Assembly: GCF_014779765.1 (NCBI RefSeq) | Contig: NZ_JACXZA010000001.1 | Span: forward strand, 248,001-312,000 | Direction: 5' to 3' | From: Paenibacillus terricola | GTDB taxonomy: Bacteria > Bacillota > Bacilli > Paenibacillales > Paenibacillaceae | Length of the DNA stretch: 64,000 bases | Part shown: piece after piece, positions 43,150-51,861 of the stretch | How positions within the stretch are numbered: position 1 is the first letter of the stretch | Layout: every line of letters begins with the position of its first letter | The notes under the pieces: generated by a model | Databases searched by the model: none | What the model was told of the DNA's origin: nothing | The model's input: the letters and a program-made list of their open reading frames with translations, nothing else | Translations under genes and position numbers: made by a program

Positions 43150-43866
43150 ATGACGAAACGGAAAGTGTTGATCGTCGAGGACGATCAAGCGATCGCCGAG
43201 CTGGAACGGGACTTCCTCGAGGTGCACGGCTATGAGGTGACCCTTCGGGAAGACGGACGGCAAGCGCTGGAGGAAGCGTTGGAGCAAGCATACGATCTTA
43301 TTATTCTAGACGTCATGCTGCCGGGCATGGATGGCTTCGACATTCTGCGGCGGGTTCGCGAGAAGAAGTTCATTCCGGTGCTGATGGTATCCGCCCGCAA
43401 GGAGGATATCGACAAGATCCGGGGACTTGGCTTGGGCGCGGACGATTACGTAACGAAGCCGTTCAGCCCGTCGGAACTCGTGGCGAGGGTAAAGGCACAT
43501 CTTGAACGATATGACCGGTTGACTGGGGCTGCTGCAGGCGCCGGTTCTTCGTCTATTCGGAAGGCGCGTGAATTGAACATTCGTGGACTTGCGATTCAGG
43601 TCGATGCCAGACGGGTGATGCTGAACGGGCAAGAGATCACGATGACCGCCAAGGAATTCGACTTGCTGCTCTTCCTCGCGGAAAATCCGGATAGGGTCTA
43701 TTCCAAGGAGGAATTGCTGGATAAAGTGTGGGGGATCGATCACTTCGGGGATTCCGCCACGGTCACGGTCCATGTCGGGAAGATCCGCGACAAGATTCAG
43801 AAGGAGCCGGCGAAGCATCAGTTTATCGAAACGGTATGGGGCGCGGGGTATCGGTTTAAGGTGTGA
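43150..43866 (+). CDS. OmpR-family response regulator
   Basis: 238 residues. Receiver with acidic pair VEDD, phospho-Asp in IILDVMLPGMDG, Ser in MVSARKE and Lys in VTKPFSP; a winged helix of OmpR/PhoB type at about 140-238 (ITMTAKEFDLLLFLAENPDRVYSKEELLDKVWG, ATVTVHVGKIRDKI). ATG 43150 is preferred over GTG 43129 because GGGAGAG sits nine bases upstream. It closes the five-gene module and should regulate it. Confidence 0.93.
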   Translation: MTKRKVLIVEDDQAIAELERDFLEVHGYEVTLREDGRQALEEALEQAYDLIILDVMLPGMDGFDILRRVREKKFIPVLMVSARKEDIDKIRGLGLGADDYVTKPFSPSELVARVKAHLERYDRLTGAAAGAGSSSIRKARELNIRGLAIQVDARRVMLNGQEITMTAKEFDLLLFLAENPDRVYSKEELLDKVWGIDHFGDSATVTVHVGKIRDKIQKEPAKHQFIETVWGAGYRFKV

Positions 43867-44008
43867 GCAGTCTCTGCTGATAGGCGAGGCTGTTGGCTTA
43901 AGGAGAAAGAAAAGTCCCGGCATGGAGGTATTTGGGCGTGGAATATGCAGGGCCTGCCGCCTCGATCTTACTGACGCTCGTAGCCGAACCCCCATTTCGT
44001 CAGCATTC

Positions 44009-44260
44009 TCATAGAATCCATGGCTGTCTCTTTGTCCTCTTAATCCAATCAAACGATTTTCTTTTTGTAATTGTAAGTAACCAAGGTCCAAACCTTTCAT
44101 TGTCTTGTAATGTAATCAGATTAAAAAAACTTTTACAAAAACATCTTGCGGGATATCCTCGGCAGCATGAAAATTTCCAACGATGTGGAAAGAATAAGCA
44201 TACACAGAATTGGAGTATCCAGATATTAACTTCGAATATGCTATCCAAACAAAGAGTTTA
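44009..44260 (-). pseudogene. ECF sigma-factor remnant (region 2)
   Basis: The reverse strand gives, in one frame, YAYSFHIVGNFHAAEDIPQDVFVKVF and, after a frameshift in an A7/T7 run near 44122-44130, LITLQDNERFGPWLLTITKR then KSFDWIKRTKR before a stop. This is region 2 of an extracytoplasmic-function sigma factor (AEDxxQ, WLxxI, D-x2-R). Region 4 and a start codon are missing. The rest of the gap 43867-44352 shows no gene; an AGTAATcATTACT palindrome lies at 44310-44322. Confidence 0.75.
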
Positions 44261-44352
44261 TCGATCAAGATTTGGATGGTTATAGGATGGGTTTCTGTGG
44301 TTAAATTATAGTAATCATTACTGAATAATTCTTAAGGGATCGTGATAGGGAT

Positions 44353-44382
44353 ATGGTTAAATCAGTCGAGCAGACCTCCTAA
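44353..44382 (+). CDS. cat leader peptide
   Basis: A nine-codon ORF encoding MVKSVEQTS ends inside the left arm of the hairpin that hides the cat ribosome site. Length, position and the MVK start match leader peptides of inducible cat genes such as cat-86. A ribosome stalled by chloramphenicol on it would open the hairpin. AGGG before the ATG provides its ribosome site. Confidence 0.85.
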   Translation: MVKSVEQTS

Positions 44383-44410
44383 AATATAAACATATAAATT
44401 TTGGGAGGTC
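44373..44410 (+). promoter_or_regulatory. Translational attenuator hairpin of cat
   Basis: GACCTCC at 44373-44379 pairs with GGAGGTC at 44404-44410, extended by AAAA/TTTT. The right arm contains the cat ribosome site nine bases before its ATG, so the site is hidden unless a ribosome stalls on the leader. Confidence 0.88.
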
Positions 44411-44417
44411 ATAACAA

Positions 44418-45077
44418 ATGATTTTCAATCCGATTGATATGGATAGTTGGAGTAGGAAACCCTATTTCGAACATTATTTAAATAATGTCAGATGTACCTA
44501 TAGCATGACGGCGAATATTGATATTACCGAACTGCTGTCAGTAGTAAAGGGTGAGAAGATTAAGCTGTACCCGACACTAATCCATATGATAACTACAGTG
44601 GTAAACCGGCACCGTGAGTTTCGTACATGTTACGATTCTGAAGGTCGATTAGGTTATTGGGACAGCATGTCTCCTAGCTTTACCGTTTTCCATGATGATG
44701 ATAAGACTTTCTCAAGCATCTGGACGGTGTACGATGAAGAGTTTAATGGTTTCTACAACCGTTATCTTGATGATATGAATAGGTTCGGAAGTGTTAAACA
44801 ATTTGCTGCTAAAGCCAATGAACCAGCCAATTGCTTCCCAATCTCAAGCATCCCGTGGGTGAGCTTTACGGGCTTTAATCTGAATGTGTATAACGATGGA
44901 ACGTATTTACTGCCTATCTTTACAATAGGGAAATACCATGCGCACGATGGGAAAATAATGCTGCCATTGTCGGGACAATTCCACCATGCCGTTTGCGACG
45001 GCTACCACGTCGGCGTGTTGTTCAATGAGCTGCAATTACGTGCAGATACTTGCATGGAATGGTTGTCTATTAATTAA
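44418..45077 (+). CDS. catA: Type A chloramphenicol O-acetyltransferase
   Basis: 219 residues, the usual length. The active-site motif HHAVCDG places the catalytic His at 190 and the structural Asp at 194, as His195 and Asp199 in the type III enzyme; FNPIDMDSWSRKPYFEHY matches the family N-terminus. It transfers acetyl from acetyl-CoA to chloramphenicol as a trimer in the cytoplasm. Expression is controlled by the leader peptide and hairpin just upstream. Such regulated cat genes occur on plasmids and in Bacillales chromosomes; no mobile element is visible here apart from decayed DNA upstream. Confidence 0.95.
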   Translation: MIFNPIDMDSWSRKPYFEHYLNNVRCTYSMTANIDITELLSVVKGEKIKLYPTLIHMITTVVNRHREFRTCYDSEGRLGYWDSMSPSFTVFHDDDKTFSSIWTVYDEEFNGFYNRYLDDMNRFGSVKQFAAKANEPANCFPISSIPWVSFTGFNLNVYNDGTYLLPIFTIGKYHAHDGKIMLPLSGQFHHAVCDGYHVGVLFNELQLRADTCMEWLSIN

Positions 45078-45092
45078 ATAGCCACCATAAGA

Positions 45093-45128
45093 GAAGAGCC
45101 TGTCACCACGCGTGGTGATAGGCTCTTC
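45093..45128. terminator. Bidirectional terminator after cat
   Basis: GAAGAGCCTgTCACCA and TGGTGAtAGGCTCTTC arms with one mismatch, between cat and the convergent permease gene. Confidence 0.85.
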
Positions 45129-45151
45129 GTGTTGTTTGAACGGTTTGCGAT

Positions 45152-45838
45152 TTACATGAAGGAGCGTCTCGTTGTAAACCACCAACCACCGGCAAGCAGC
45201 AGGCATGCCACTCCGAATGTCAATCCGAATCCTTGCAGAAGGGAATGATTGAAGAGCAGCGTGTGCAGACCATCGACGAGTTTGCTCCGAAGCGAAGCGA
45301 TCGAGGTGAAGATGGGGATCATCGCAATGAGGGTCGCCCACATCGCCCAGCCCGCAGCATGGCGAAGGCCGGTGAATAACAAATTCAAAAGCGCAAGCAG
45401 TAAAAGGTATGCGCCGAACTGGTACCCAAACATGCCGACGATGCCGAATTGGTCCCAGTGAAAAATTTCGAGAATGTTAAACGTCTGCTCGTACTTGCGA
45501 ATCACGTCTGTCTCCAGTTGTAACCAAGCGATGTTGAGTACTGCGAAGAAGGCCGCCGATACCGCATAGACCAACAAGACGCCAACATAATACTCCTTAC
45601 GGGTTGCGCCTAAATGAATGACTCGCTTGAAGAAGCTTAAGGGAAGAACGCTTCCGACGAAAATCAAGAACACATTGAGCAAATTTGCGGCCGACACCGA
45701 AGCGTTCTCTCCCGGTCCCATTCCGAGACTTATGATCAGGTCCGTAGTAACACTGACGGCGAGTATACCTAGAATAATCCACAGATAAAGCCTGAGCTGC
45801 AGGAAGGATGCCTTCAACAGTACAGTCGTTTTATTCAA
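45152..45838 (-). CDS. ABC transporter permease (six-helix)
   Basis: 228 residues with six hydrophobic helices, no signal peptide and short loops, as in small ABC-2-like permeases of bacilli. It starts at TTG 45838 with GGGAGG upstream and overlaps the ATPase gene by eight bases, so the two form one transporter. Its substrate is unknown. It is last in a run of four reverse-strand genes (FAD enzyme, TetR, ATPase, permease). Confidence 0.82.
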   Translation of the reverse strand: MNKTTVLLKASFLQLRLYLWIILGILAVSVTTDLIISLGMGPGENASVSAANLLNVFLIFVGSVLPLSFFKRVIHLGATRKEYYVGVLLVYAVSAAFFAVLNIAWLQLETDVIRKYEQTFNILEIFHWDQFGIVGMFGYQFGAYLLLLALLNLLFTGLRHAAGWAMWATLIAMIPIFTSIASLRSKLVDGLHTLLFNHSLLQGFGLTFGVACLLLAGGWWFTTRRSFM

Positions 45839-46709
45839 TTCGCTGCCTCCCTTCGATCAAATAGGAGAAGAATTTCTGGAGCGGCAGGCTTTCGATGATA
45901 ATGCCGAGCTTGTGAGCGAGCTGTCGATCCGTATCTCCGAGCGTTCCATATACCGCAGCCACAACGTTCTGACCGTAAGCGTCTTGATAGATGACTTTCC
46001 TGCCGTCGGTGAATCTCTCAACGGCTACCCGATCGCCGCTCAACAAATGGGATTGGTTTCGGATGTTGTCTACCTTATCGTTCATCTGAATGGAGCCGAA
46101 GTCCAGAATATAGACTTGTTCAACGACAGTCGCTATTTCGTCAATCAGATGGGTCGAGCACAGAATCGTTCGAGGATGATTCGCATGATCCTCAGCCAGA
46201 ATGCGGTAAAACCTTTCCCTCATTAATACATCAAGACCAAGCACCGGTTCGTCGTAAATCGTTAGTCGCGCCCGGCTTGCCAGACCGATGATATTGCCGA
46301 CTAGGGATTCCATTCCTCTGGAGAGCTGGCGGATCTTTTTATTGGGATTGAGGTTGAAGATTCTTAGCAGCTCATGGGCGAATGACCAATCCCAATTCTT
46401 GTGAAACACAGATGCAAGCTGCAGAATTTCGATGACCTTTGCGCTGCCGAAGAACAGATTCTTCTCTCGGATATAGCAAACTTCCATCGGAGTTTCCCCG
46501 TACTTAAGTCGAGAACCGGCGACTTCAATGTGACCGTAACTAGGGAATAGGCTGCCGGATATCATGTTGAGTAAAGTCGTTTTTCCGGCGCCGTTCCGAC
46601 CGAGGAGTCCATATATGGTGTTCTCGTTCAGCTTCATCTCGAGATTTCGGACGGCATCGTGTTTGCCGTAGCTCTTTGTTAAGTTCGTGCAAGCCAGAAT
46701 TGTACTCAT
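45831..46709 (-). CDS. ABC transporter ATP-binding protein with degenerate signature
   Basis: 292 residues. Walker A GRNGAGKT near 37-44, Walker B ARLTIYDEPVLGLD and H-loop STHLIDE. The signature is LSRGM where LSGG is usual, a form also seen in the YtrB/YtrE-type and other GntR-linked ATPases. Length exceeds a bare cassette because of a C-terminal 70-residue tail. It pairs with the overlapping permease gene. Confidence 0.88.
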   Translation of the reverse strand: MSTILACTNLTKSYGKHDAVRNLEMKLNENTIYGLLGRNGAGKTTLLNMISGSLFPSYGHIEVAGSRLKYGETPMEVCYIREKNLFFGSAKVIEILQLASVFHKNWDWSFAHELLRIFNLNPNKKIRQLSRGMESLVGNIIGLASRARLTIYDEPVLGLDVLMRERFYRILAEDHANHPRTILCSTHLIDEIATVVEQVYILDFGSIQMNDKVDNIRNQSHLLSGDRVAVERFTDGRKVIYQDAYGQNVVAAVYGTLGDTDRQLAHKLGIIIESLPLQKFFSYLIEGRQRIE

Positions 46710-46764
46710 TACCGATCATCCCCTCCTTAGATATAGCCGGGGCCGACGATGAGTGGCCCTTAGC

Positions 46765-47379
46765 TTAGCGATCTTGGGTGCGCGGACCTGCTATAGTGCG
46801 CATGAGAATATCTGCATCCGGCATTTGATGATCGTCATCAATAGGCATGTTGAACGTAATCAATGCGGATAACAGGGTCAGAAAGGCGGATATGAGCCGG
46901 CGGGGTTCGCCTTGTGCAAAATCCCCAGTCTGCTGCCCTTCCTTGAACAGAGGAAGCAGCTGCTCGATATAGCGCTTAGCGGAAAATTGTTGGATCAGTT
47001 GTTTAGCTTCTTCCGGCGCGTCTTCGGCAGTATTGACGTGCTGAATCATTTTGAATGGATATTTCGCGCTCTCTTCCTTCAACGTGCTTGCGGTAAAGGC
47101 GCGAATTTTATCAAAAGGAGATCCGGGAAGATTGTAGATACTCTCCATTGCCCGGGTAGTCTCCTCGGCAACTTGCCGAATCAAGGTGACGAACAGCTCT
47201 TCCTTCGATTCGAAAAAGCGGTAGAGCTGACCTGCGCTCAGTCCGGCTTCTTCGGCGATCATGCTCATCTTCGTTCCTTGCAAGCCGCGCACTGCAAATA
47301 CCTTTAGAGCTGCTTCAATGATTCGCTGCCTTTGAGTTTCACGCCGTTTCATTAACTGTTCTTCGGATAAGGGCGACAA
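46765..47379 (-). CDS. TetR/AcrR-family transcriptional regulator
   Basis: 204 residues. Helix-turn-helix at about 15-60 (RIIEAALKVFAVRGLQGTKMSMIAEEAGLSAGQLYRFFESKEEL). Start TTG 47379 has AAAGGAG eight bases upstream. It follows the FAD enzyme gene by 50 bases in the same direction; the promoter before that gene carries a perfect palindrome, so this regulator most likely represses the whole run, itself included. Confidence 0.9.
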   Translation of the reverse strand: MSPLSEEQLMKRRETQRQRIIEAALKVFAVRGLQGTKMSMIAEEAGLSAGQLYRFFESKEELFVTLIRQVAEETTRAMESIYNLPGSPFDKIRAFTASTLKEESAKYPFKMIQHVNTAEDAPEEAKQLIQQFSAKRYIEQLLPLFKEGQQTGDFAQGEPRRLISAFLTLLSALITFNMPIDDDHQMPDADILMRTIAGPRTQDR

Positions 47380-47428
47380 TGTTTAGGCACTCCTTTTAAG
47401 TTAGATACTTGCGATAACTGATAACTGA

Positions 47429-48907
47429 TTAAGTTGAAAACATAAGTTGATCCAATGAAGCGAAGGTGGCTCCTGCAAATGAAGGAATTGTTTGCGACAG
47501 CCGTTCAACCATCGGTTGATCCGACTCCTCGATCCAGCGGTCCAGCCATCGCTTAGCATCACCGCAGCTGTCTGCAGCCAACAGGGCTGTGACCATATCT
47601 GCATGAAACAACTGTTGCGGTGATAAGAACAAAGAGTTGATGAGCCAATATAATCCGAGTATATCGTAATTGGCGTTTTCCGTAGAAAATTTGAGAAGAT
47701 GATCGAAGTAGTTCTGAGCGAACGTCAAGCCTTGAATCGGCTGCATGCCGAGATATTCCACGCCTTTCCACCGCAGATCGGATACGACATTTAACCACCA
47801 AGCCGCTTCAATGTTATTCTGCATCCGCTGAAGGACATCAAGCTCGAAGCGAGGTATGGGATGATTCAACTGCCGCTGAATACACTCTTCAAGAATCTCC
47901 GCTTCAATCGCAGCGAGCGTCATTCCTTGGCCGTAAACAGGATCCAGTTGGCAGAAAGCGTCTCCCATGACCAACAGTCCCGAAGGCCAATCCTGCATCT
48001 GTTCAAAATGCTGCCTGGACAATTCCGGTACCCTAAACCCACGCGGTTGTCCGATCGGTTCCAGTCCTTGTAATGCGTCATTCAATAGCGGATTTCCTAA
48101 TTGGCGAATTTCTTGTTCGAATAACGTCGGGTCTGTAGAGGGGTACCGACCATTTAAGTTCCAGAGTACCAGTTCGGCTGTATCGTCTTCAATGATCGAG
48201 AAAGCTCCAGCATGCGTTGCAGCAATAGGATCGCCCTCCATACGAATCGTGCCCAGCTCTTCCTTGCGCCCGGCAGGGATGCGGTATCGACGAGTGCTGT
48301 AACCCAGATCGATCTTTAATCGATCGGGCTGCGGAACTTTGTACTCAAGCTCAGAGAGCCATTGGACGGTCTTGGATAATCGTCCGCTAGTATCGATGAT
48401 AAGATCCGCCTTCATCGTGGACTGTTTACGTTCGCCCGATTCACGCTCCTTGATTACGATACCGGTAATTCGAGAGCGATCTTCGGATGTTTGTAGGTAA
48501 GTCGCTTCGTTCATACCAAGCAAGCGAACGTTTTCTGTCGCCCGAATCTTGCTTCGTATGACCCATTCGAATAGGGCTCTGCTGAAAGAAGCATCATGAT
48601 TGTGTTCGACCGCGGACATGCAGCCGTAGGGGTTAAGCAGATGTACGTTTTTACCGCGAGTGGGGTAGGCCCCATGTTTGATTAGCTCATCGATAAGGTC
48701 AGGGAATAAGCGATTTAGAATCAATCTGCTGCGAGGCGTGAAACGGTGAGGCTGAAAGGCTTGAGGCGTTCCGGGACGATTCACGGGCTCCAGAGGGAAA
48801 TCGTCTCGGTCTACGATTACAACCTCTCCATAATAATCGGATAGAACCTTCGCTGCGAGCAGTCCGGCGATACCTCCGCCAATAACAATGGCTCGTTCCG
48901 TGTTCAT
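47429..48907 (-). CDS. FAD-dependent oxidoreductase (monooxygenase-like)
   Basis: 492 residues. Dinucleotide-binding GGGIAGLLAAK near residues 9-19 and the second FAD motif GDAFCQLDPVYGQGMTLA near 310-327, as in aromatic hydroxylase/halogenase-type flavoproteins. The middle contains the VNRPGTPQAFQPH sequence common to squalene-epoxidase-like proteins of bacilli. ATG follows GGGAGG. Substrate unknown; detoxification is plausible because it is under TetR control with an ABC exporter downstream. Confidence 0.85.
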   Translation of the reverse strand: MNTERAIVIGGGIAGLLAAKVLSDYYGEVVIVDRDDFPLEPVNRPGTPQAFQPHRFTPRSRLILNRLFPDLIDELIKHGAYPTRGKNVHLLNPYGCMSAVEHNHDASFSRALFEWVIRSKIRATENVRLLGMNEATYLQTSEDRSRITGIVIKERESGERKQSTMKADLIIDTSGRLSKTVQWLSELEYKVPQPDRLKIDLGYSTRRYRIPAGRKEELGTIRMEGDPIAATHAGAFSIIEDDTAELVLWNLNGRYPSTDPTLFEQEIRQLGNPLLNDALQGLEPIGQPRGFRVPELSRQHFEQMQDWPSGLLVMGDAFCQLDPVYGQGMTLAAIEAEILEECIQRQLNHPIPRFELDVLQRMQNNIEAAWWLNVVSDLRWKGVEYLGMQPIQGLTFAQNYFDHLLKFSTENANYDILGLYWLINSLFLSPQQLFHADMVTALLAADSCGDAKRWLDRWIEESDQPMVERLSQTIPSFAGATFASLDQLMFST

Positions 48908-48950
48908 AAGTCATTCCTCCCTGATCTTTAATCAACGTTCGTTCTGTTTG

Positions 48951-48969
48951 AGAATGAATGGTTCATTCT
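48951..48969. promoter_or_regulatory. TetR-type operator
   Basis: AGAATGAA-tgg-TTCATTCT is a perfect palindrome of eight-base arms lying directly behind the -10 of the FAD-enzyme promoter, over the expected transcription start. Confidence 0.7.
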
Positions 48970-48970
48970 T

Positions 48971-48999
48971 AAAATAACCGATTTGTTCCGTCCTGTCAA
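48971..48999 (-). promoter_or_regulatory. Sigma-A promoter of the FAD enzyme/TetR/ABC run
   Basis: On the reverse strand TTGACA (48999-48994) and TATTTT (48976-48971) are 17 bases apart. The next palindrome overlaps the start site. The 306-base gap to the VanZ gene holds nothing else recognised. Confidence 0.75.
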
Positions 49000-49213
49000 T
49001 TATTTCTAGAAATTTGGGCGCGAATGCCAAGCTAAGCGCCACCGTCCCATCGCAGGAACAAGCGGTGCCTGTTTCGCGACAAGCCCCTCCAGAAACTTTC
49101 TTATACTTGCAGAAACTATTGTGGCTGTAGTTGCGTTAAATTAGGGGTGATTACATTTTGCCTATACCAGTTATTGAACTGCTGAGTTCTAAAGATGTGA
49201 AAAGGAGAAAACA

Positions 49214-50155
49214 GTGACCAAACAACAACGTAAGATGATTGCCGCCATAACCATATCGTATACCGTTCTGATCCTCTACTTTATATTTCTCGCTTTCGGT
49301 AGGTTAGGTACTGTAGATCATGTGACGGGGTATACTTTTATTTTTCTGCCGGACAGCTTCTTTAGGCTGCCAGGTCTTTCTGATCTTCTGCATCCTACAT
49401 TGATGGATCTTGTGGATTTGGGCAACATTGCAGCCTTTATCCCGTTTGGCCTATTGATTCCGCTGTTATATCGAACCGATTTTATTCGCTTCATGATCTT
49501 GTTCATCCTGTCTATTCTTGTGATTGAAACCATTCAGGCTCTAACTTTGCTCGGCAGCTTCGATATTAACGACGTCATTCAGAATTCATTGGGCGCAGCA
49601 GTTGGATTCGGGGCGTACAAATCGGGATGTCGTTATAGACGTATCTGGAGCAATATAGCCGCTGTGGGCATTGCTATTGCTATCCTTATGCTTGGAATTT
49701 GGGGGAGCTTCGGGGTTGTGGACAAGGCGTTTACCCAAGAGCTAAGCGAATTTGTGGCGATAAATGAACTGCAAGATAGCACCGGACAGCCGTCAGAGGG
49801 AGCAAAGTTAGATCCTTTCGAAATTGGCGGCCAGAAGGTAGTGCCCCAGTATAATGTGTATAGCGCAGAGGGCCGTAATATTGAAACATACACGTATATG
49901 TTAGGCAAAGGCAATAAGGAGCTTTATCTCTACATGAATTATGGAATTCCTGACCAGGAGGATTTTCGTGGAAGCATTACGGTTACCGTCGATGGGCAGG
50001 TGTTTCTGTCCATGTCCGCAGAAGATCAGCCCCATGAGCCGGATATGTTTGGCCTTTATCTCGAACGGGCAAACAAGCTTACCATAACCATTGAAGGAAA
50101 TGAAAAACTATGGGATGTTGGATTTAGGGAGATGGAATATTCCTGGCGTTGGTAA
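49214..50155 (+). CDS. VanZ-family membrane protein
   Basis: 313 residues. Residues about 8-155 hold four to five helices with the VanZ signature (LDLGNIAAFIPFGLLIPLLY; IETIQALTLLGSFDINDVIQNSLGAAVGF), then a further helix and an extracytoplasmic domain of about 140 residues rich in beta strands. VanZ-like proteins are associated with low-level teicoplanin resistance, but most have other roles. Start GTG 49214 follows AAAAGGAG. The extra C-terminal domain is not in the short VanZ proteins. Confidence 0.85.
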   Translation: MTKQQRKMIAAITISYTVLILYFIFLAFGRLGTVDHVTGYTFIFLPDSFFRLPGLSDLLHPTLMDLVDLGNIAAFIPFGLLIPLLYRTDFIRFMILFILSILVIETIQALTLLGSFDINDVIQNSLGAAVGFGAYKSGCRYRRIWSNIAAVGIAIAILMLGIWGSFGVVDKAFTQELSEFVAINELQDSTGQPSEGAKLDPFEIGGQKVVPQYNVYSAEGRNIETYTYMLGKGNKELYLYMNYGIPDQEDFRGSITVTVDGQVFLSMSAEDQPHEPDMFGLYLERANKLTITIEGNEKLWDVGFREMEYSWRW

Positions 50156-50316
50156 AAATGGCATATACGTCGTTTTGAAGGCGTGAAACGGGTTGACTTT
50201 TTCAGGCAGGTCGGCGATTATTGGGAATTGTGAGGGTGGCTAGCTTGCTCACGGCTCCACCACTACATAAGCCGGATGTCTTGAAGGCAGACAGAACAGG
50301 GAGGAAACTGAATACA

Positions 50317-51792
50317 ATGGAAGCTCAAGCTGCAATGAGCGCAGAAGGGCCGGATTTAAGCAAAATCAAACGGGCCCCGATTGTTATCGCGCTTATCATC
50401 GGCGCATTCGTTGCGATTTTGAACGAAACGTTGCTCGGTAATGCTTTTCCGGATTTGATCAAGGCGTTAAATGTAACGCCCTCTACAATTCAATGGCTAT
50501 CTACTGCATACATGCTGGTAGTTGGCGTGCTAGTGCCGGTAACGGCGATTCTGCAAGAATGGTTTACGACACGGCAAATGTTCATCGGTGCGATGACATT
50601 ATTCTTAATAGGTACGATTATTGCGGCGTTTGCACCAGGATTTGAAGTGCTGCTGGTAGGGCGTGTTGTACAAGCGCTTGGTACCGGATTGATGCTGCCG
50701 GTAATGATGAACACGATTCTTGCGATTTTCCCGCCTGAAAAGCGCGGTGGAGCGATGGGACTGATCGGCCTGGTTATCATGGTTGCCCCGGCGATCGGAC
50801 CGACGGTATCGGGTCTCATTCTCGATTCGCTTGAATGGCGCTGGTTGTTCTACCTAGTTATTCCGCTTGCGGCATTCTCGATTATTTTTGCATCCGTTTA
50901 TATGAAGAACGTATCGACGATTACGAAGCCGAAGGTGGACATCCTGTCGATCATTCTCTCAACGATTGGTTTCGGCGGTGTGGTGTACGGATTTAGTAAG
51001 TCAGGTGACCTCGGTTGGAGCGAACCTCAAGTGTATGGGATGGTTGCGGTAGGTGTCCTCGCTATTCTATTCTTTGCTATACGTCAGTTGATGCTCAAAA
51101 GTCCGGTTATGGATATGCGCGCATTTAAGTTTCCAATGTTCTCGCTCGTTACGGTGCTCATGCTCGTCATGATGATGACGTTGTTCTCGACGTTGACATT
51201 GCTGCCGCTGTATTTGCAAGGTCCGCTTATGCTGACAGCATTCGCGTCGGGTCTTCTTATGCTGCCAGGCGGCATTGTCAACGGATTGATGGCGCCTGTA
51301 GCTGGCATTTTGTTCGACAAGCTTGGTCCGCGTGTACTCGTTATTCCGGGCCTTGCCATTGTGGTCTTCGCGATCTACATGTTCACTAGCATTGATATGG
51401 AGACGACCAAAGGTTACCTCATCATGGTGCATATCATTATGATGATCGGCATTTCACTCGTGATGATGCCTGCGCAGACGACGGCCTTGAACCAACTGCC
51501 GCGTGCGCTGTATCCACACGGAACGGCGATAATGAACACGCTTCAGCAAGTTGCAGGCGCAATCGGCGTTGCGTTGTTCATCAGCATCATGTCCAACGGC
51601 ACCAAAGATTATCTTGCGAAGTCCAGCAACCCTACAGATCCGATCGAATCGTTAAAAGGTATGGTAGAGGGCTTGCACAATGCTTTCTGGGTAGGTCTGT
51701 GCATAGGTATTCTCGCGCTCGTGATCGGTCTGTTCATTCGCCGGACGCAGCCGCCAGAAGGCGAAGGACCTCGCCAAGGCATGGGGCATTAA
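50317..51792 (+). CDS. DHA2-family multidrug MFS transporter
   Basis: 491 residues with 14 membrane helices, as in EmrB/QacA/LmrB. The early LNETLLGNAFPDLIKAL and the WLSTAYMLVVGVLVPV segment are typical D1 and helix-2 motifs of drug/proton antiporters; the antiporter helix (LIGLVIMVAPAIGPTVSG) follows motif C, G-x6-GP-x2-G. GGGAGG before ATG 50317 sets the start; a longer frame begins at 50221. Substrate range unknown. Confidence 0.9.
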   Translation: MEAQAAMSAEGPDLSKIKRAPIVIALIIGAFVAILNETLLGNAFPDLIKALNVTPSTIQWLSTAYMLVVGVLVPVTAILQEWFTTRQMFIGAMTLFLIGTIIAAFAPGFEVLLVGRVVQALGTGLMLPVMMNTILAIFPPEKRGGAMGLIGLVIMVAPAIGPTVSGLILDSLEWRWLFYLVIPLAAFSIIFASVYMKNVSTITKPKVDILSIILSTIGFGGVVYGFSKSGDLGWSEPQVYGMVAVGVLAILFFAIRQLMLKSPVMDMRAFKFPMFSLVTVLMLVMMMTLFSTLTLLPLYLQGPLMLTAFASGLLMLPGGIVNGLMAPVAGILFDKLGPRVLVIPGLAIVVFAIYMFTSIDMETTKGYLIMVHIIMMIGISLVMMPAQTTALNQLPRALYPHGTAIMNTLQQVAGAIGVALFISIMSNGTKDYLAKSSNPTDPIESLKGMVEGLHNAFWVGLCIGILALVIGLFIRRTQPPEGEGPRQGMGH

Positions 51793-51829
51793 GTTTATTC
51801 GAACTTAATGCGATATAGCTTTCTAACGG

Positions 51830-51858
51830 ACAAAGGCACCCTGATTGGGTGCCTTTGT
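51830..51858. terminator. Terminator between DHA2 and VOC genes
   Basis: ACAAAGGCACCC and GGGTGCCTTTGT perfect arms with a five-base loop. Confidence 0.85.
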
Positions 51859-51861
51859 CGA

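Noticed and set aside
43306-44100. 264-codon reverse-strand frame
   Set aside because: Runs antisense through the OmpR-type regulator gene and only its last part touches the sigma-factor remnant in a wrong frame.
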